A stretch of 64,000 nt of DNA from Diadema setosum (Eukaryota; Echinodermata; Echinoidea; Diadematoida; Diadematidae): the NCBI RefSeq assembly GCF_964275005.1, contig NC_092698.1, positions 24,890,947 through 24,954,946 on the forward strand. The letters are read 5' to 3'. The stretch's first letter is position 1. The number at the start of each line of letters is the position of its first letter. Positions 1-9,001 of this stretch are shown here, one piece after another. Below the pieces are notes generated by a model. The model saw only the letters and a program-made list of their open reading frames with translations, was not told the origin of the DNA and searched no databases. Made by a program: the position numbers and the translations under genes.

Positions 1-165
1 AACTGTGGGAAAGTGGGTCATTATGCTAAACAGTGTCATTCCAAAAAGAGCAACACAAATGCTCCTAAGGGGAAGGGAAACGACACTCAGCCCACCGGAG
101 GGTCCACGGAGAGGCTGCGACAAGGCCAGGACCCCCAGAACCCACCATCGCAAAACCAGCGATAG
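1..165 (+). CDS. gag: Gag C-terminus with CCHC zinc knuckle (partial)
   Basis: Frame 1 is open from the window edge to a TAG at 163-165. It begins inside a retroviral-type zinc knuckle: the visible part reads NCGKVGHYAKQC, giving the second Cys, the His and the last Cys; the first Cys would lie just upstream. A Lys/Ser/Pro/Gln-rich tail follows. Such knuckles bind the element's RNA during particle assembly. Gag ends inside the pol reading frame, which is open from 69, so gag and pol overlap by about 95 bases in different frames. Only the last 54 residues are visible. Confidence 0.75.
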   Translation, partial: NCGKVGHYAKQCHSKKSNTNAPKGKGNDTQPTGGSTERLRQGQDPQNPPSQNQR

Positions 166-3100
166 ACCAAAGACTTGTTCACATTACAGCCCTAAGGAAT
201 GAACCTCAGCAGGGCCTGTATGTACAGGGCAAAATTAGGTCACTAGATTGCTCCTTCCTCATTGACACAGGGTCAACTGACACCATCATAAGTTCAAGCA
301 CATACTATAGCATCAGGAGTGAACAAAGGCCAACATTAGAGAATTCCGATTTGATCATTCGGCAGGTTGATGGGACACCACTGTCTATACTTGGTGTAGC
401 CTGGGTAGAAATCCAGATAGGAAAGACCACACAAACAGTGAAAGCAATTTTTGCAGACATCAATTGCCATGGAATTTTGGGGATGGATTATCTCCTCCAA
501 ACGCAAGGTAGCCTAGACCTCAGAACTCTAACACTCAACATCAATGGTGAGCAAATTCAGTGCACAAGCAAATCAGGCAGACAGTTTAATGCCAGAGTTG
601 TGGTAGCTGAAACCACAACTATTCCTCCCGGACATGAGGCCATTGTCCAAGCATATGTTGCAAAAAGAGAGGACCATATGCAAGGCCCAGCCCTAGTTGA
701 ATCTATAGAGGGAGGAGGTGAACTGGGAGAGAAAGGACTCGTGCTAGGCAGAGTGCTTGTAAAAGCAGAAGACGAGGTTATCCCAGTACGTGTATTGAAT
801 CCTGGCAACCAAAAATTGATCCTGAAAGAAGGCACCACAGTTGGCATGATGACTCCTGTCAGTATTACCAAGAACAAAAGCAAACCAAATAAACCAGGTA
901 ATGAGATACCTCAACATCTGACAGACTTATATCACAAAAGCATACAGAACATAGACCCTGAATTCCATGAGGACATAAAAGCCTGTCTGATAGAATACCA
1001 AGATATATTCTCTCGAGACAGCAATGACATTGGGAAAACAGATATCGTCCAGCATGGTATCAACACAGGAGATGCTACACCCATCAAAGAAAAACCAAGA
1101 AGACAACCTGTTTGTAACCAGGAGGAAATTAAGCGTCAAGTAAAGGAACTAGAAGAGCGTGGGGTCATTGAACCATCAGACAGCCCATGGGCTGCTAATG
1201 TGGTCCTGGTAAAGAAAAAGGATGGCTCGAAGCGTCTTTGCATTGACTACCGTGGGTTGAATGCGGTAACAATAAAAGATGCATACCCAATACCCCGCAT
1301 AGACGATACACTAGACGCACTAGGAGGAGCAAAATGGTTCTCCACCCTTGACCTTTCCTCAGGTTATTGGCAGGTTGCCTTAGATGAGGATGCCAAAAAC
1401 AAGTCTGCCTTTGTGGTGAGGAATGGGCTGTATCAATGGAAGGTTATGCCTTTTGGCCTAACGAATGCCCCAGCCACATTCGAAAGACTAATGGAAAAGG
1501 TGATGAAGGGCCTACAATGGGAAATCCTCTTGATATACCTTGATGACGTAATAGTCTATGGTAAGACTGTGCAAGAGGAGATTGAGAGGCTCCGAACCAC
1601 TTTTTCTAGGTTGCGAGCAGCCAACTTGAAACTCAAACCAAGCAAGTGCCACTTGTTCCAGACATCCGTCCTCTATCTGGGCCACATAGTATCTGGGGAA
1701 GGGGTAACGACAGACCCCGACAAGATAAAGGCAATCAAAGAGTGGCCAACACCTCGGTGTCTGAAAGAAGTCAGAAGCTTTTTAGGCTTGGCTTCATACT
1801 ACCGACGGTTTATCCGCGGATTCGCGGAGATAGCCAGCCCTCTTCATGACCTCACTTCGAAGTCAAAGAAGTTCCAATGGTCAGAGCCCTGCGAGCATGC
1901 ATTTCAAGAGTTGAAGCTAAGATTGCAGAATGCTCCCATCCTGGCATACCCACTGCCAGAAGGAGAATTCATCTTAGATACGGATGCAAGCGCAGAGGCC
2001 ATGGGAGCAGTTTTGTCTCAAGTGCAGGATGGGGAGGAGAAAGTCATTGCGTACTTCAGCAAGAAGTTCAGCAAACCGGAGAGAAATTACTGTGTCACGC
2101 GACGGGAATTGTTAGCTGTTGTTGTGTCCCTGAAGCAATACAAGCAGTATTTGTATGGGCGCAAAGTTAACATCCGCACAGACCATGCTTCTCTTCAGTG
2201 GTTACTGAACTTTAAGAACCCTGAAGGGCAAACTGCACGATGGCTCGAACAAATAGCCGAATACGACTTAGTAATCCAGCATAGACCTGGAAGAAAGCAT
2301 GGAAATGCTGATGGCCTTTCTCGACCAAGGTGCAAGCAATGTGGAAGGGAGGATGAAGAGTCAGCCAATACATGGGAACCTGAGCCTTCTAGTATGGAAG
2401 GGAAAAATGTCAGGCGTATTGCTGCAAAACCTACCCTTGAAAATCCACAAATAAGAGACGCTCAGCTCGATGATGTCACAATTTCCTGGCTGGTAACAGC
2501 CAAGGAAAATGGAGAAGCAAAGCCAGAGTGGGAAACAATCTCTCACTTACCTGCTGCTTCCAAAACGTACTGGTCACAATGGGACCAGCTAGAAATTCAC
2601 CATGGTATGCTGTGTAGGCGGTATGAATCAGACGACGGAAAGTCTCTGAGGTGGCAAATAATTTTGCCAAAGAAACTTCGGGAAGAAGTGCTTACCGAAA
2701 TTCATGGCGGTCCTCTGGGAGGGCACTTAGGGGTGAAAAAGACCCTTGCCAAGGTGAAAGCTAGATTTTATTGGTCTGGTCTGACCGAAGAGGTTAGGTC
2801 CCATTTGAGAAGATGTAACTTGTGTGAGAGGAGGAAGTCACCTCCAAAGAAAAGACGGGCACCACTCCAGCAGTATCGAGTGGGGATGCCTGTCGAAAGG
2901 GTCGCCATTGATCTTCTTGGTCCATTACCAAGAAGTAAACAGGGGAACCAGTGGGTGATGGTAGTGGGAGACTACCAAACCAAGTGGATGGAGGCATATG
3001 CCATCCCAGATGCCCGTGCCTCCACCGTAGCCCAGAAGCTGGTTGAAGAGTTTGTGTGCAGATATGGCGTCCCATGTGAGTTACATTCAGACCAGGGAAC

Positions 3101-4025
3101 CAATTTCGAGTCTGAGCTCTTTGCTGAAATGTGCAAACTCCTTGGCATCAAGAAAACTAGAACCACGGCCTATAATCCCAAATCAGACGGACTTGTTGAA
3201 AGATTCAACAGAACTCTGATGAATACAGTAGCCTTGCTAATTGAAGAAGACTCGGATGAACGAGACTGGAATGAGCTTCTCCCATACGCGACAAGTGCCT
3301 ACAGGAGCACGCCACAAGAGACGACAGGAGAGACACCCAACATGATGATGCTGGGTAGGGAAGTTCGCCTCCCTGTCGAGCTCACTATGCCCACTATTCC
3401 AGTGGAGCAGGAGGGGAGTGGTGACTTTGCACAGAATCTTCGAGATAAAATGCAAACAGCTCATGAAAGAGCAGAAAAAGTCACCAAAAAGAGAGCCCAC
3501 AAACAAAAGAAATTGTATGACCGGCGAAGCAGTGATGCAAGCCTCACAGTCAATCAATTTGTATGGCTCTTCGACCCCTCCAAGAAAAAGGGTATCTCAC
3601 CCAAACTCCAGTTGCGATGGAAGGGACCATATCTCATTATCAGCAAATTGTCTGATGTGACATTTCGGATCCAAACTACTCCCAGATCCAAACCCATAGT
3701 AGTTCATTGCGATCGCCTAAAGCCATATCAGGGGGAAAAATTACAGACTTGGGCATGGCAGAAACCATCTCATCCCATCATTGAAAATGAAGGGGAAGAG
3801 GATGAGGAGGAGATCCTCAATGAAGAGATGAATAGAAATTCTAATGAACAGACTTCTGAGTCAGAAGGAGAAGCAGACCAGCATCCCCTCTCTTCTCCAA
3901 CAAATGACTCGAGACATAGATCGGAAGAGAATGAAAGTGATGATGATAGAATAGATCATCGAAATAGGAGGTATCCAGGGAGGAACCGCCACCCTCCCAA
4001 ATATTTGTCGAACTTCACAACATAA
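69..4025 (+). CDS. pol: Pol polyprotein: protease, reverse transcriptase, RNase H, integrase
   Basis: The frame is open from 69 and has no obvious ATG of its own, as expected for a product of -1 frameshifting. The aspartic protease shows DTGS at 264-275. The reverse transcriptase has the YLDD catalytic motif at 1536-1547, preceded by PFGLTNAP. RNase H starts with TDAS near 1980. The integrase has the HHCC zinc-binding region (His near 2702-2726, C-x2-C at 2815-2826) and a DDE core with Asp near 2909, Asp near 3085 (HSDQGTNF) and Glu near 3199 (SDGLVERFNR). A GPY/F-type module (WKGPYL, near 3619) follows, then an acidic, Ser/Glu-rich tail. The order RT-RNaseH-integrase is that of Ty3/gypsy. 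All main catalytic residues are present and there is no internal stop, so the protein could be functional. The tail ends at TAA 4023-4025, 77 bases before the next ORF's likely ATG. Confidence 0.93.
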   Translation, partial: GEGKRHSAHRRVHGEAATRPGPPEPTIAKPAIDQRLVHITALRNEPQQGLYVQGKIRSLDCSFLIDTGSTDTIISSSTYYSIRSEQRPTLENSDLIIRQVDGTPLSILGVAWVEIQIGKTTQTVKAIFADINCHGILGMDYLLQTQGSLDLRTLTLNINGEQIQCTSKSGRQFNARVVVAETTTIPPGHEAIVQAYVAKREDHMQGPALVESIEGGGELGEKGLVLGRVLVKAEDEVIPVRVLNPGNQKLILKEGTTVGMMTPVSITKNKSKPNKPGNEIPQHLTDLYHKSIQNIDPEFHEDIKACLIEYQDIFSRDSNDIGKTDIVQHGINTGDATPIKEKPRRQPVCNQEEIKRQVKELEERGVIEPSDSPWAANVVLVKKKDGSKRLCIDYRGLNAVTIKDAYPIPRIDDTLDALGGAKWFSTLDLSSGYWQVALDEDAKNKSAFVVRNGLYQWKVMPFGLTNAPATFERLMEKVMKGLQWEILLIYLDDVIVYGKTVQEEIERLRTTFSRLRAANLKLKPSKCHLFQTSVLYLGHIVSGEGVTTDPDKIKAIKEWPTPRCLKEVRSFLGLASYYRRFIRGFAEIASPLHDLTSKSKKFQWSEPCEHAFQELKLRLQNAPILAYPLPEGEFILDTDASAEAMGAVLSQVQDGEEKVIAYFSKKFSKPERNYCVTRRELLAVVVSLKQYKQYLYGRKVNIRTDHASLQWLLNFKNPEGQTARWLEQIAEYDLVIQHRPGRKHGNADGLSRPRCKQCGREDEESANTWEPEPSSMEGKNVRRIAAKPTLENPQIRDAQLDDVTISWLVTAKENGEAKPEWETISHLPAASKTYWSQWDQLEIHHGMLCRRYESDDGKSLRWQIILPKKLREEVLTEIHGGPLGGHLGVKKTLAKVKARFYWSGLTEEVRSHLRRCNLCERRKSPPKKRRAPLQQYRVGMPVERVAIDLLGPLPRSKQGNQWVMVVGDYQTKWMEAYAIPDARASTVAQKLVEEFVCRYGVPCELHSDQGTNFESELFAEMCKLLGIKKTRTTAYNPKSDGLVERFNRTLMNTVALLIEEDSDERDWNELLPYATSAYRSTPQETTGETPNMMMLGREVRLPVELTMPTIPVEQEGSGDFAQNLRDKMQTAHERAEKVTKKRAHKQKKLYDRRSSDASLTVNQFVWLFDPSKKKGISPKLQLRWKGPYLIISKLSDVTFRIQTTPRSKPIVVHCDRLKPYQGEKLQTWAWQKPSHPIIENEGEEDEEEILNEEMNRNSNEQTSESEGEADQHPLSSPTNDSRHRSEENESDDDRIDHRNRRYPGRNRHPPKYLSNFTT
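75..116 (+). promoter_or_regulatory. Candidate -1 ribosomal frameshift site (slippery heptamer plus stem)
   Basis: GGGAAAC at 75-81 is read as G GGA AAC in the gag frame, which fits the X XXY YYZ slippery rule. Pol lies in the -1 frame and is open from 69, with the gag stop at 163. After a 6-base spacer, CAGCC at 88-92 can pair with GGCTG at 112-116, with further short pairing inside the loop. Heptamer, frame and spacing are seen in the sequence; shifting itself is inferred. Confidence 0.65.
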
Positions 4026-4059
4026 TGCACATATTCATATATAGCCAAATTTATTAATG

Positions 4060-4099
4060 TTGTGATTTCTTTTTTTTTTTATATATGTTGATTACACAG
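4060..4099 (+). promoter_or_regulatory. Candidate 3' splice site in front of the third ORF
   Basis: A long T-run at about 4069-4080 is followed by ACAG ending at 4099, and the next ATG is at 4103. A branch-like TTATTAAT lies just upstream. This has the form of an animal splice acceptor and would allow the third ORF to be translated from a spliced subgenomic RNA, as env is in some errantiviruses. The donor would lie in the unseen 5' part. Inferred from sequence only. Confidence 0.45.
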
Positions 4100-4102
4100 A
4101 AT

Positions 4103-4924
4103 ATGGCGGACCAACTTTCCATCCGAAAATCCAATGTGTGCCGAATTTGCGACGCAGGGTTCCAAAGGAGGTCCAGGCTGTTCGAACACCTCCAAGAAGC
4201 ACATAACATTGGCACTCCGAGGAACTACCAGTGCAGGAGGTGCCCATACGAGACCAACCGTTCCAATAACCTCAACCGCCACATCCGCCTCAAACATGAA
4301 GGGCATCAGCGAGATTCACAAACTTGGTCTCGGCCCAGATCCAGATCCCCACTACGCCATAATGCCGGAAAGCCTGTGACAGAACCAAGGCAGGTTATCA
4401 GGAAGTCAGAAAGTCCGATTAGACACCCAAAGGAAGGAAAGAATGAGGCAGCAAGCCCAGCAATTTCAATTTCATGCTCCCCAACATTTACCCCACCAAG
4501 GCCAAGTGGAAAGCCACTGGCCATGTTAAAAAGCCAAATGGCGCAGGAGTCCGACACATCAGACTCGGACTCAGAAGAGGACGAGGATGACTACAACGAA
4601 ACATTTGGAAAACCCCCAACACCCGCCGAGTCCCCAGCTCCATCCCCTCCCCCTTCCCCCATCCAAAACGACCAACGCGCTGCCGAAGAAAATCCATCCC
4701 ACATCCCCAAGGAGGTGGAAATCCCCACCGGAAGGGATGTTAGGAACATTCCACCTGGAAAGATCCTGGCCACCATGCAGGAGAGGAAGACGATTCAATA
4801 CTTTTACAGAGGAAAAGTCATCCGACGGGCAGAAATCTTGGAGACATTCCCAGTTCTGCTGCCTGCCTCTTGGGACAAAGATGTGGATTGGCAACATGGA
4901 TTAGAGAAGTATAATTCTAGTTAA
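4103..4924 (+). CDS. Third ORF of the gypsy element: protein with two C2H2 zinc fingers
   Basis: The reading frame is open from an ATG at 4085, but I prefer the ATG at 4103, which has A at -3 and G at +4 and directly follows a splice-acceptor-like AG. The product is about 273 residues. Two C2H2 fingers sit near the N-terminus: CRICDAGF...H-x4-H and CRRCPYET...H-x4-H, each C-x2-C-x12-H-x4-H. A basic Arg/Ser region follows, then a long disordered stretch rich in Pro, Ser and Asp/Glu, and a short C-terminal region with VLLPASWDKDVDW. It has no signal peptide or membrane segment, so it is not an envelope protein. It lies between pol and the 3' LTR in the same orientation, so it belongs to the element by position. 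Possible roles are nucleic-acid binding, target choice or transcription control; I do not recognise the family. Confidence 0.75.
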   Translation: MADQLSIRKSNVCRICDAGFQRRSRLFEHLQEAHNIGTPRNYQCRRCPYETNRSNNLNRHIRLKHEGHQRDSQTWSRPRSRSPLRHNAGKPVTEPRQVIRKSESPIRHPKEGKNEAASPAISISCSPTFTPPRPSGKPLAMLKSQMAQESDTSDSDSEEDEDDYNETFGKPPTPAESPAPSPPPSPIQNDQRAAEENPSHIPKEVEIPTGRDVRNIPPGKILATMQERKTIQYFYRGKVIRRAEILETFPVLLPASWDKDVDWQHGLEKYNSS

Positions 4925-6666
4925 TAACTTTGTTTTGTTTTTGAAATATTAATGCAGGTTAAATTATTCATGGACATTATGTAAGTTTTATAATCGTGGT
5001 TTACATAGGCCCGGTACATATATTTTTTTTCTTCTTCTAGCATTGGAGAATGCTGCGAGATAGTCATTACTTTTGGAATTTGAAGAGATTTTCTAACAAA
5101 TCACTCGTGTGATATTGGGTAGAATTATAAACAGGGTGAAAAGTCATTTCAGATAAGTGTAAATATCGCATGGAAATATTTACATGCACCTATTGACTTC
5201 AATATTAACTGCTTTTTGTATAATGATTTCCATGTGACATTTTTGCGATTTTCGTTTTCTTAATATGTCTTTCACTTACCTACTGTTTGTTTCATTCTCC
5301 ACCCTCTCTCTTACTATTTTCACTCTTTCTTTCTTTCTTTCTTTTTCTGTTACTTTGCATGATAGAAATATACTAAGACAGTGTATTACAGTGCATTGGT
5401 TTGTTATTGAAACTTTAACTCAGCTATTATAGTGTACAGAGCTGAAGAATTTACAGATATGTAAAATTTGAAATCTACTCGGTAGATTTATGTAGATAGA
5501 ATAATTATCTTATGTATTTCATCATGAAGGGAAGTGAACATGGAGGATTTTGGTTCATTTCATTTAACTGTGCTGAAATATTATATACGCATGTATACAC
5601 GTGCTGCAAATGCCAAAGATGAAAAAGTGCCTTGAGGAAAATATGCCAAAGATTATTTTTCCTGCCATTTTTTTTTTTTTTGGTGAATTTTTATATGTTT
5701 ATACATTATAAGCTGTAGCACCTTGTTCACAGGCAATGAAGGGATATGTTCATAAAGTTGTTTGAATGTTGTATATTGATTTCCATGAAGGAAATTTTGA
5801 ATGTGTATTTGTTGTTTTCGGACATTGATGTGATAGCACACATTATACATTGCATAATTACCCTTTGTTTTGAATTTCTTTCGGCTCTCCTGTCTTACTT
5901 CCTCCTTTTTCCAATTTCACTCTGTCCTCTCCCCTTCACTTAAACTTTTTTTTTTTTTTTTTTGGCATGTTGCTCTATAGTATGCGTGATAAGCAATGGT
6001 CACACGTATGAATTTAATTATTTTCAAATTTGTTTAGTGTATAATGTGGCAAAGTGTGTCAAGTTTTGAGAATGTGGTGTAGTATTGATCATTTCTGATA
6101 TGGTACAACACACAGTTTAATCAAGTAATTTGCCCAAATGGTATTATTTAAGCTATGTTTCTGTTGTGTTTTGCAGAACAAGCTGAGGTTTCAGCTAATT
6201 GTTTACGAAGATATGAATTGTTTTGATAATAGATTTATTATCTAAATTTTTTTTCCCTTCAAACACAAGATGATATGACAGTGAGGCTTTTGATATGTTC
6301 GAATATGAAGGCTGAGAAGGTTGAATATAATAGTGGATTTATATTTTGAGATGGGCCAAGTTACCAAAGTGCCATTATTTGCCACTTATATACATTGCAT
6401 ATTGAAATAGAGATACCCAATTTGCCATTCCGTTAATACAACTCGTGTGTGATAAGTAAGTACTGTCCGCATTTTAAAGCAATACTGGTACATAAGTGTG
6501 ATGCCAAATGTAAATATGTTGGTTTAGATGCACGCATTTGTGTAGATTTAGTAGTTTGTTTGTTTTGTTTTGTATGTTTGGTTTTTGTTTAGCATTTACA
6601 ATGAGTTCAACCGTTCAATTTTGTTATTTTTAGGGGAATTGTGTTAAACGAGGACGTTTAAATCTT
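4925..6666 (+). other. Non-coding 3' internal region of the gypsy element
   Basis: About 1.7 kb of AT-rich DNA with poly-T runs (5669-5681, 5947-5963) lies between the third ORF and the polypurine tract. I see no open frame longer than about 65 codons and no recognisable domain. It is probably 3' untranslated sequence of the element; a decayed additional ORF cannot be excluded. Confidence 0.5.
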
Positions 6667-6677
6667 GGAAGGGGGGC
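6667..6677 (+). promoter_or_regulatory. Polypurine tract (plus-strand primer)
   Basis: GGAAGGGGGG stands directly before TGTGTAACA, the apparent start of the LTR. This is the expected position and composition of the primer for plus-strand DNA synthesis. Confidence 0.75.
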
Positions 6678-6890
6678 TGTGTAACAAAATTGGGTTTGCC
6701 CCAAGTCAATGGTCAACAGAGGGCGGTTGATACACACCCTTAAATGTGTCCAATATACACAAGAGTACATTTAACACAAGTTACCCAACTCAAGTTCACC
6801 TGCTCAAGTGCATGCACCTCGAGCCTTTGTCTGAATGCACTGAGGCATGTCCAGTGGACATTGGCTGTCAGTGACCAAGCCCCGAGGGGA

Positions 6891-6898
6891 TATAAAAG
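6891..6898 (+). promoter_or_regulatory. TATA box of the LTR promoter
   Basis: TATAAAAG within GGGGATATAAAAGGGGG, about 215 bp into the LTR. Transcription would be expected to start about 25-30 bases downstream, near 6920. Confidence 0.7.
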
Positions 6899-7197
6899 GG
6901 GGTGCATGCGCTGGGAAGGGGAGTTAGAGATGCAGTTTTCTTGCAGTGTTTGTGCAGCAGTTTCTTGCAGAGTTTTTGCAGTTACTTTTTAGTTCGATGC
7001 AGTTGGAGTGGAGTTTCAATTTGGAGTTGCAGTTCTAGAGTTTGTTTTTTTAGTATGAGATAGCCCAGCAGTTCAGTTCATATAGTTTCTAGTTGTTCAG
7101 TCAGTTAAGTTATGAGTCTGTGTCATTAGTAGCCCATTGGGAATTTGCCTGTGTTGTAAACTACATTCATCAGGACGGAGCCGACTTGGTCTTCGTG

Positions 7198-7203
7198 AAT
7201 AAA
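7198..7203 (+). promoter_or_regulatory. Poly(A) signal of the LTR
   Basis: AATAAA about 300 bases after the TATA box and near the expected R/U5 boundary of the LTR. Confidence 0.6.
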
Positions 7204-7262
7204 AGACAACTTTGAACGGTACGTATCCTCTTGGATAACTTGCATTTTTATACCATTGTACA

Positions 7263-8691
7263 TCATATAGTTTGTGATGATGTCATTATGCTCGAGTGTG
7301 AAGTGTGAAGTGCGATGTTGGTAGATGGATGCTGGATGCAGTGAGTGCGAGATGTTGACATGCCATATACCATATACTTTGGCGGAACTCTTGCCAATGT
7401 GCACTACAGGTGTGTGTGTGTGTGACCAATAGAAACATGACCGCTCGGATGTTGGGGAACAAAGGAGCAAGGAATGAGTAAGACTCCAGAGCCTTGTATA
7501 CAAACAAGCCCCGACATAAAGAACAGCACACAAAGAAAAGACACACACCAAACCCAAACTTCCTAACCACCTACCTAAACAAAAAAGAATCGTCACAATA
7601 CCTACTACATCGACTGAACATTAACAATATTATCTCACTTTATTGTCCTATGCTACCAAAGCATACATCGCCGACCCATCGACTGTAAATATACTAAAAT
7701 TACCCCGAACCATCAAAGATGTAGATTGTTATACAAAGCCAATTATGTTTGTATTATGTTATATAAATCAATAGGGAATGTCCAAAAATGATGAAAGAAG
7801 GATAGCAAAACAAAACCAAAGTAATTAAAGAAAAGAAAAGAAAAAGAAACAAACATTTATGTGTATGATCCAGGTGAAAGGTCAAAGGAAAATCTTCAAC
7901 TCCGAATGTCAAATGTAGCTTGTAAATATGAGAAATACTAGTATAAGTAGGTGTGAAAAACTGAGGAAAATATGTTTGTATCTTTATTTGAACGCACTCA
8001 CAGTCCTTTATGCACATTGAAGACAGAACATGTTTTATGAAGGAGCTTCATTGTTTGAAACTTTGGTTTTATTCTCTCGGGAGAAACAGGGAGGGGATCT
8101 CACCTACCTGGTGAAGAACAATCGCAGTGCACTGTATCCATAAATGAACTCCCCAGTCTGGTTTTCAGACCCATTGCTAACTGCCTTCCACAAAATGCAC
8201 CCTCCGCTGTCTGTGACAAGGCTCACACAGCTCAACCGGCTAAAAAAGAAAAAAAAAATACAGGCATAATCATGGTCTGGAAGCCAGACAACGTTTTCCC
8301 CGAAAAAGAGCAAAAATCGAGCCGCAGCACCATGCCTCGAGCGGCCGAGGGGAGGGGAGGGGCAATAGGGGAGAGGGTGAAGAGAGTGAAGATGCTGGCC
8401 TTAGCAATAAAAGCAGAACGTTTCACAGCTCGTGCTCGTGTGTGCAACCATCTCACATTCAATGTACAGTACATGTATTATATCTGTGGTCTTCAAAACA
8501 GGAGGGTCCGCACCTGCTGCGTGAACAACTCTCGATGAACGATTTCCTTTTGAGGATATTGAACTGATTGCACAGTACTAAATGAGCCTACTATTTTCTG
8601 CATTTGGAACATTCTTTCCCCTTGTACATCGGCAGTATTACTTTGTCTGGGATATAGTAAATGTCTGAGTGTTATTTGGTGAAAAGTCACG
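7263..8691. other. Intergenic region between the retrotransposon and the TPR/J gene
   Basis: AT-rich DNA without a recognisable gene. 8150-8225 contains a copy of a dispersed repeat with the core 'agtctggttttcagaccc' followed by 'aatgcaccctccgc'; other copies are at 10917 and, inverted, near 11650. Any promoter of the downstream gene must lie here, but I see no clear TATA box. Confidence 0.4.
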
Positions 8692-9001
8692 ATGCCAAGA
8701 GCACATGGTACGCAGTGGACATCAGAGCGCAGCAGGCGCAGGCGTTTGAGGAGGAAAACAGTCACCTGTGGTGGTGGCCAGAGTTCCCATGAGTGCTTGG
8801 GATGTGCTCCGATGCTGTCAAGGAGAGCGGTGGGCCAAAAAACCAAAAGAAAACGGCCATCGCCGACAGCTTCGGCTGCCATTCACAAGACATCTACCGA
8901 CACAACTCCTTCTTCAGAAGGGACGTCGTCGTCGCCGACTTCACTTCCCATCCCCACGGCGTCACCAGGTGACGGCGGAATAAATAATCAAGATCAACCG
9001 G
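8692..9001 (+). CDS. TPR/J gene, exon 1 (start codon, basic low-complexity N-terminus)
   Basis: Starts at ATG 8692 and ends at the donor G|GTGAGT (GT at 9002). It ends in phase 1 and joins exon 2 in frame. An upstream in-frame stop supports this start. The composition (RRRRLRRK, Ser/Thr-rich) is weakly informative, so this is the least certain exon; the ATG at 12351 in exon 2 is the alternative start. Confidence 0.6.

Larger units (their letters stand above)
1..7262 (+). mobile_element. Ty3/gypsy LTR retrotransposon, 5' part outside the window
   Basis: This is the 3' portion of an LTR retrotransposon. In order it shows the gag zinc knuckle, a gag/pol overlap, protease, reverse transcriptase, RNase H and integrase (the Ty3/gypsy domain order), a third ORF with C2H2 zinc fingers, a non-coding stretch, a polypurine tract and an LTR starting near 6678. 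Pol has no internal stop from 69 to 4025, so the copy is young or under constraint. The 5' LTR, primer-binding site and most of gag lie outside the window, so LTR-LTR identity and target-site duplication cannot be seen. The right end is uncertain; I place it at the first plausible '...tgtaca' end after the poly(A) signal. Confidence 0.85.
6678..7262 (+). repeat. 3' long terminal repeat
   Basis: The repeat starts with TGTGTAACA just after the polypurine tract. Inside are a TATA box (6891), a transcribed region and an AATAAA signal (7198). The end is not fixed because the 5' LTR is outside the window; the size of about 585 bp is an estimate. Confidence 0.65.

Noticed and set aside
5..202. Open frame MGKWVIMLNSV... 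at the left edge
   Set aside because: It overlaps the gag zinc knuckle in the wrong frame and has no features of its own.
557..883. Minus-strand frame inside pol
   Set aside because: Shadow of the pol coding sequence; hydrophobic by composition only.
4571..4897. Frames overlapping the zinc-finger ORF on both strands
   Set aside because: Low-complexity Pro/Gly-rich shadows of the third ORF.
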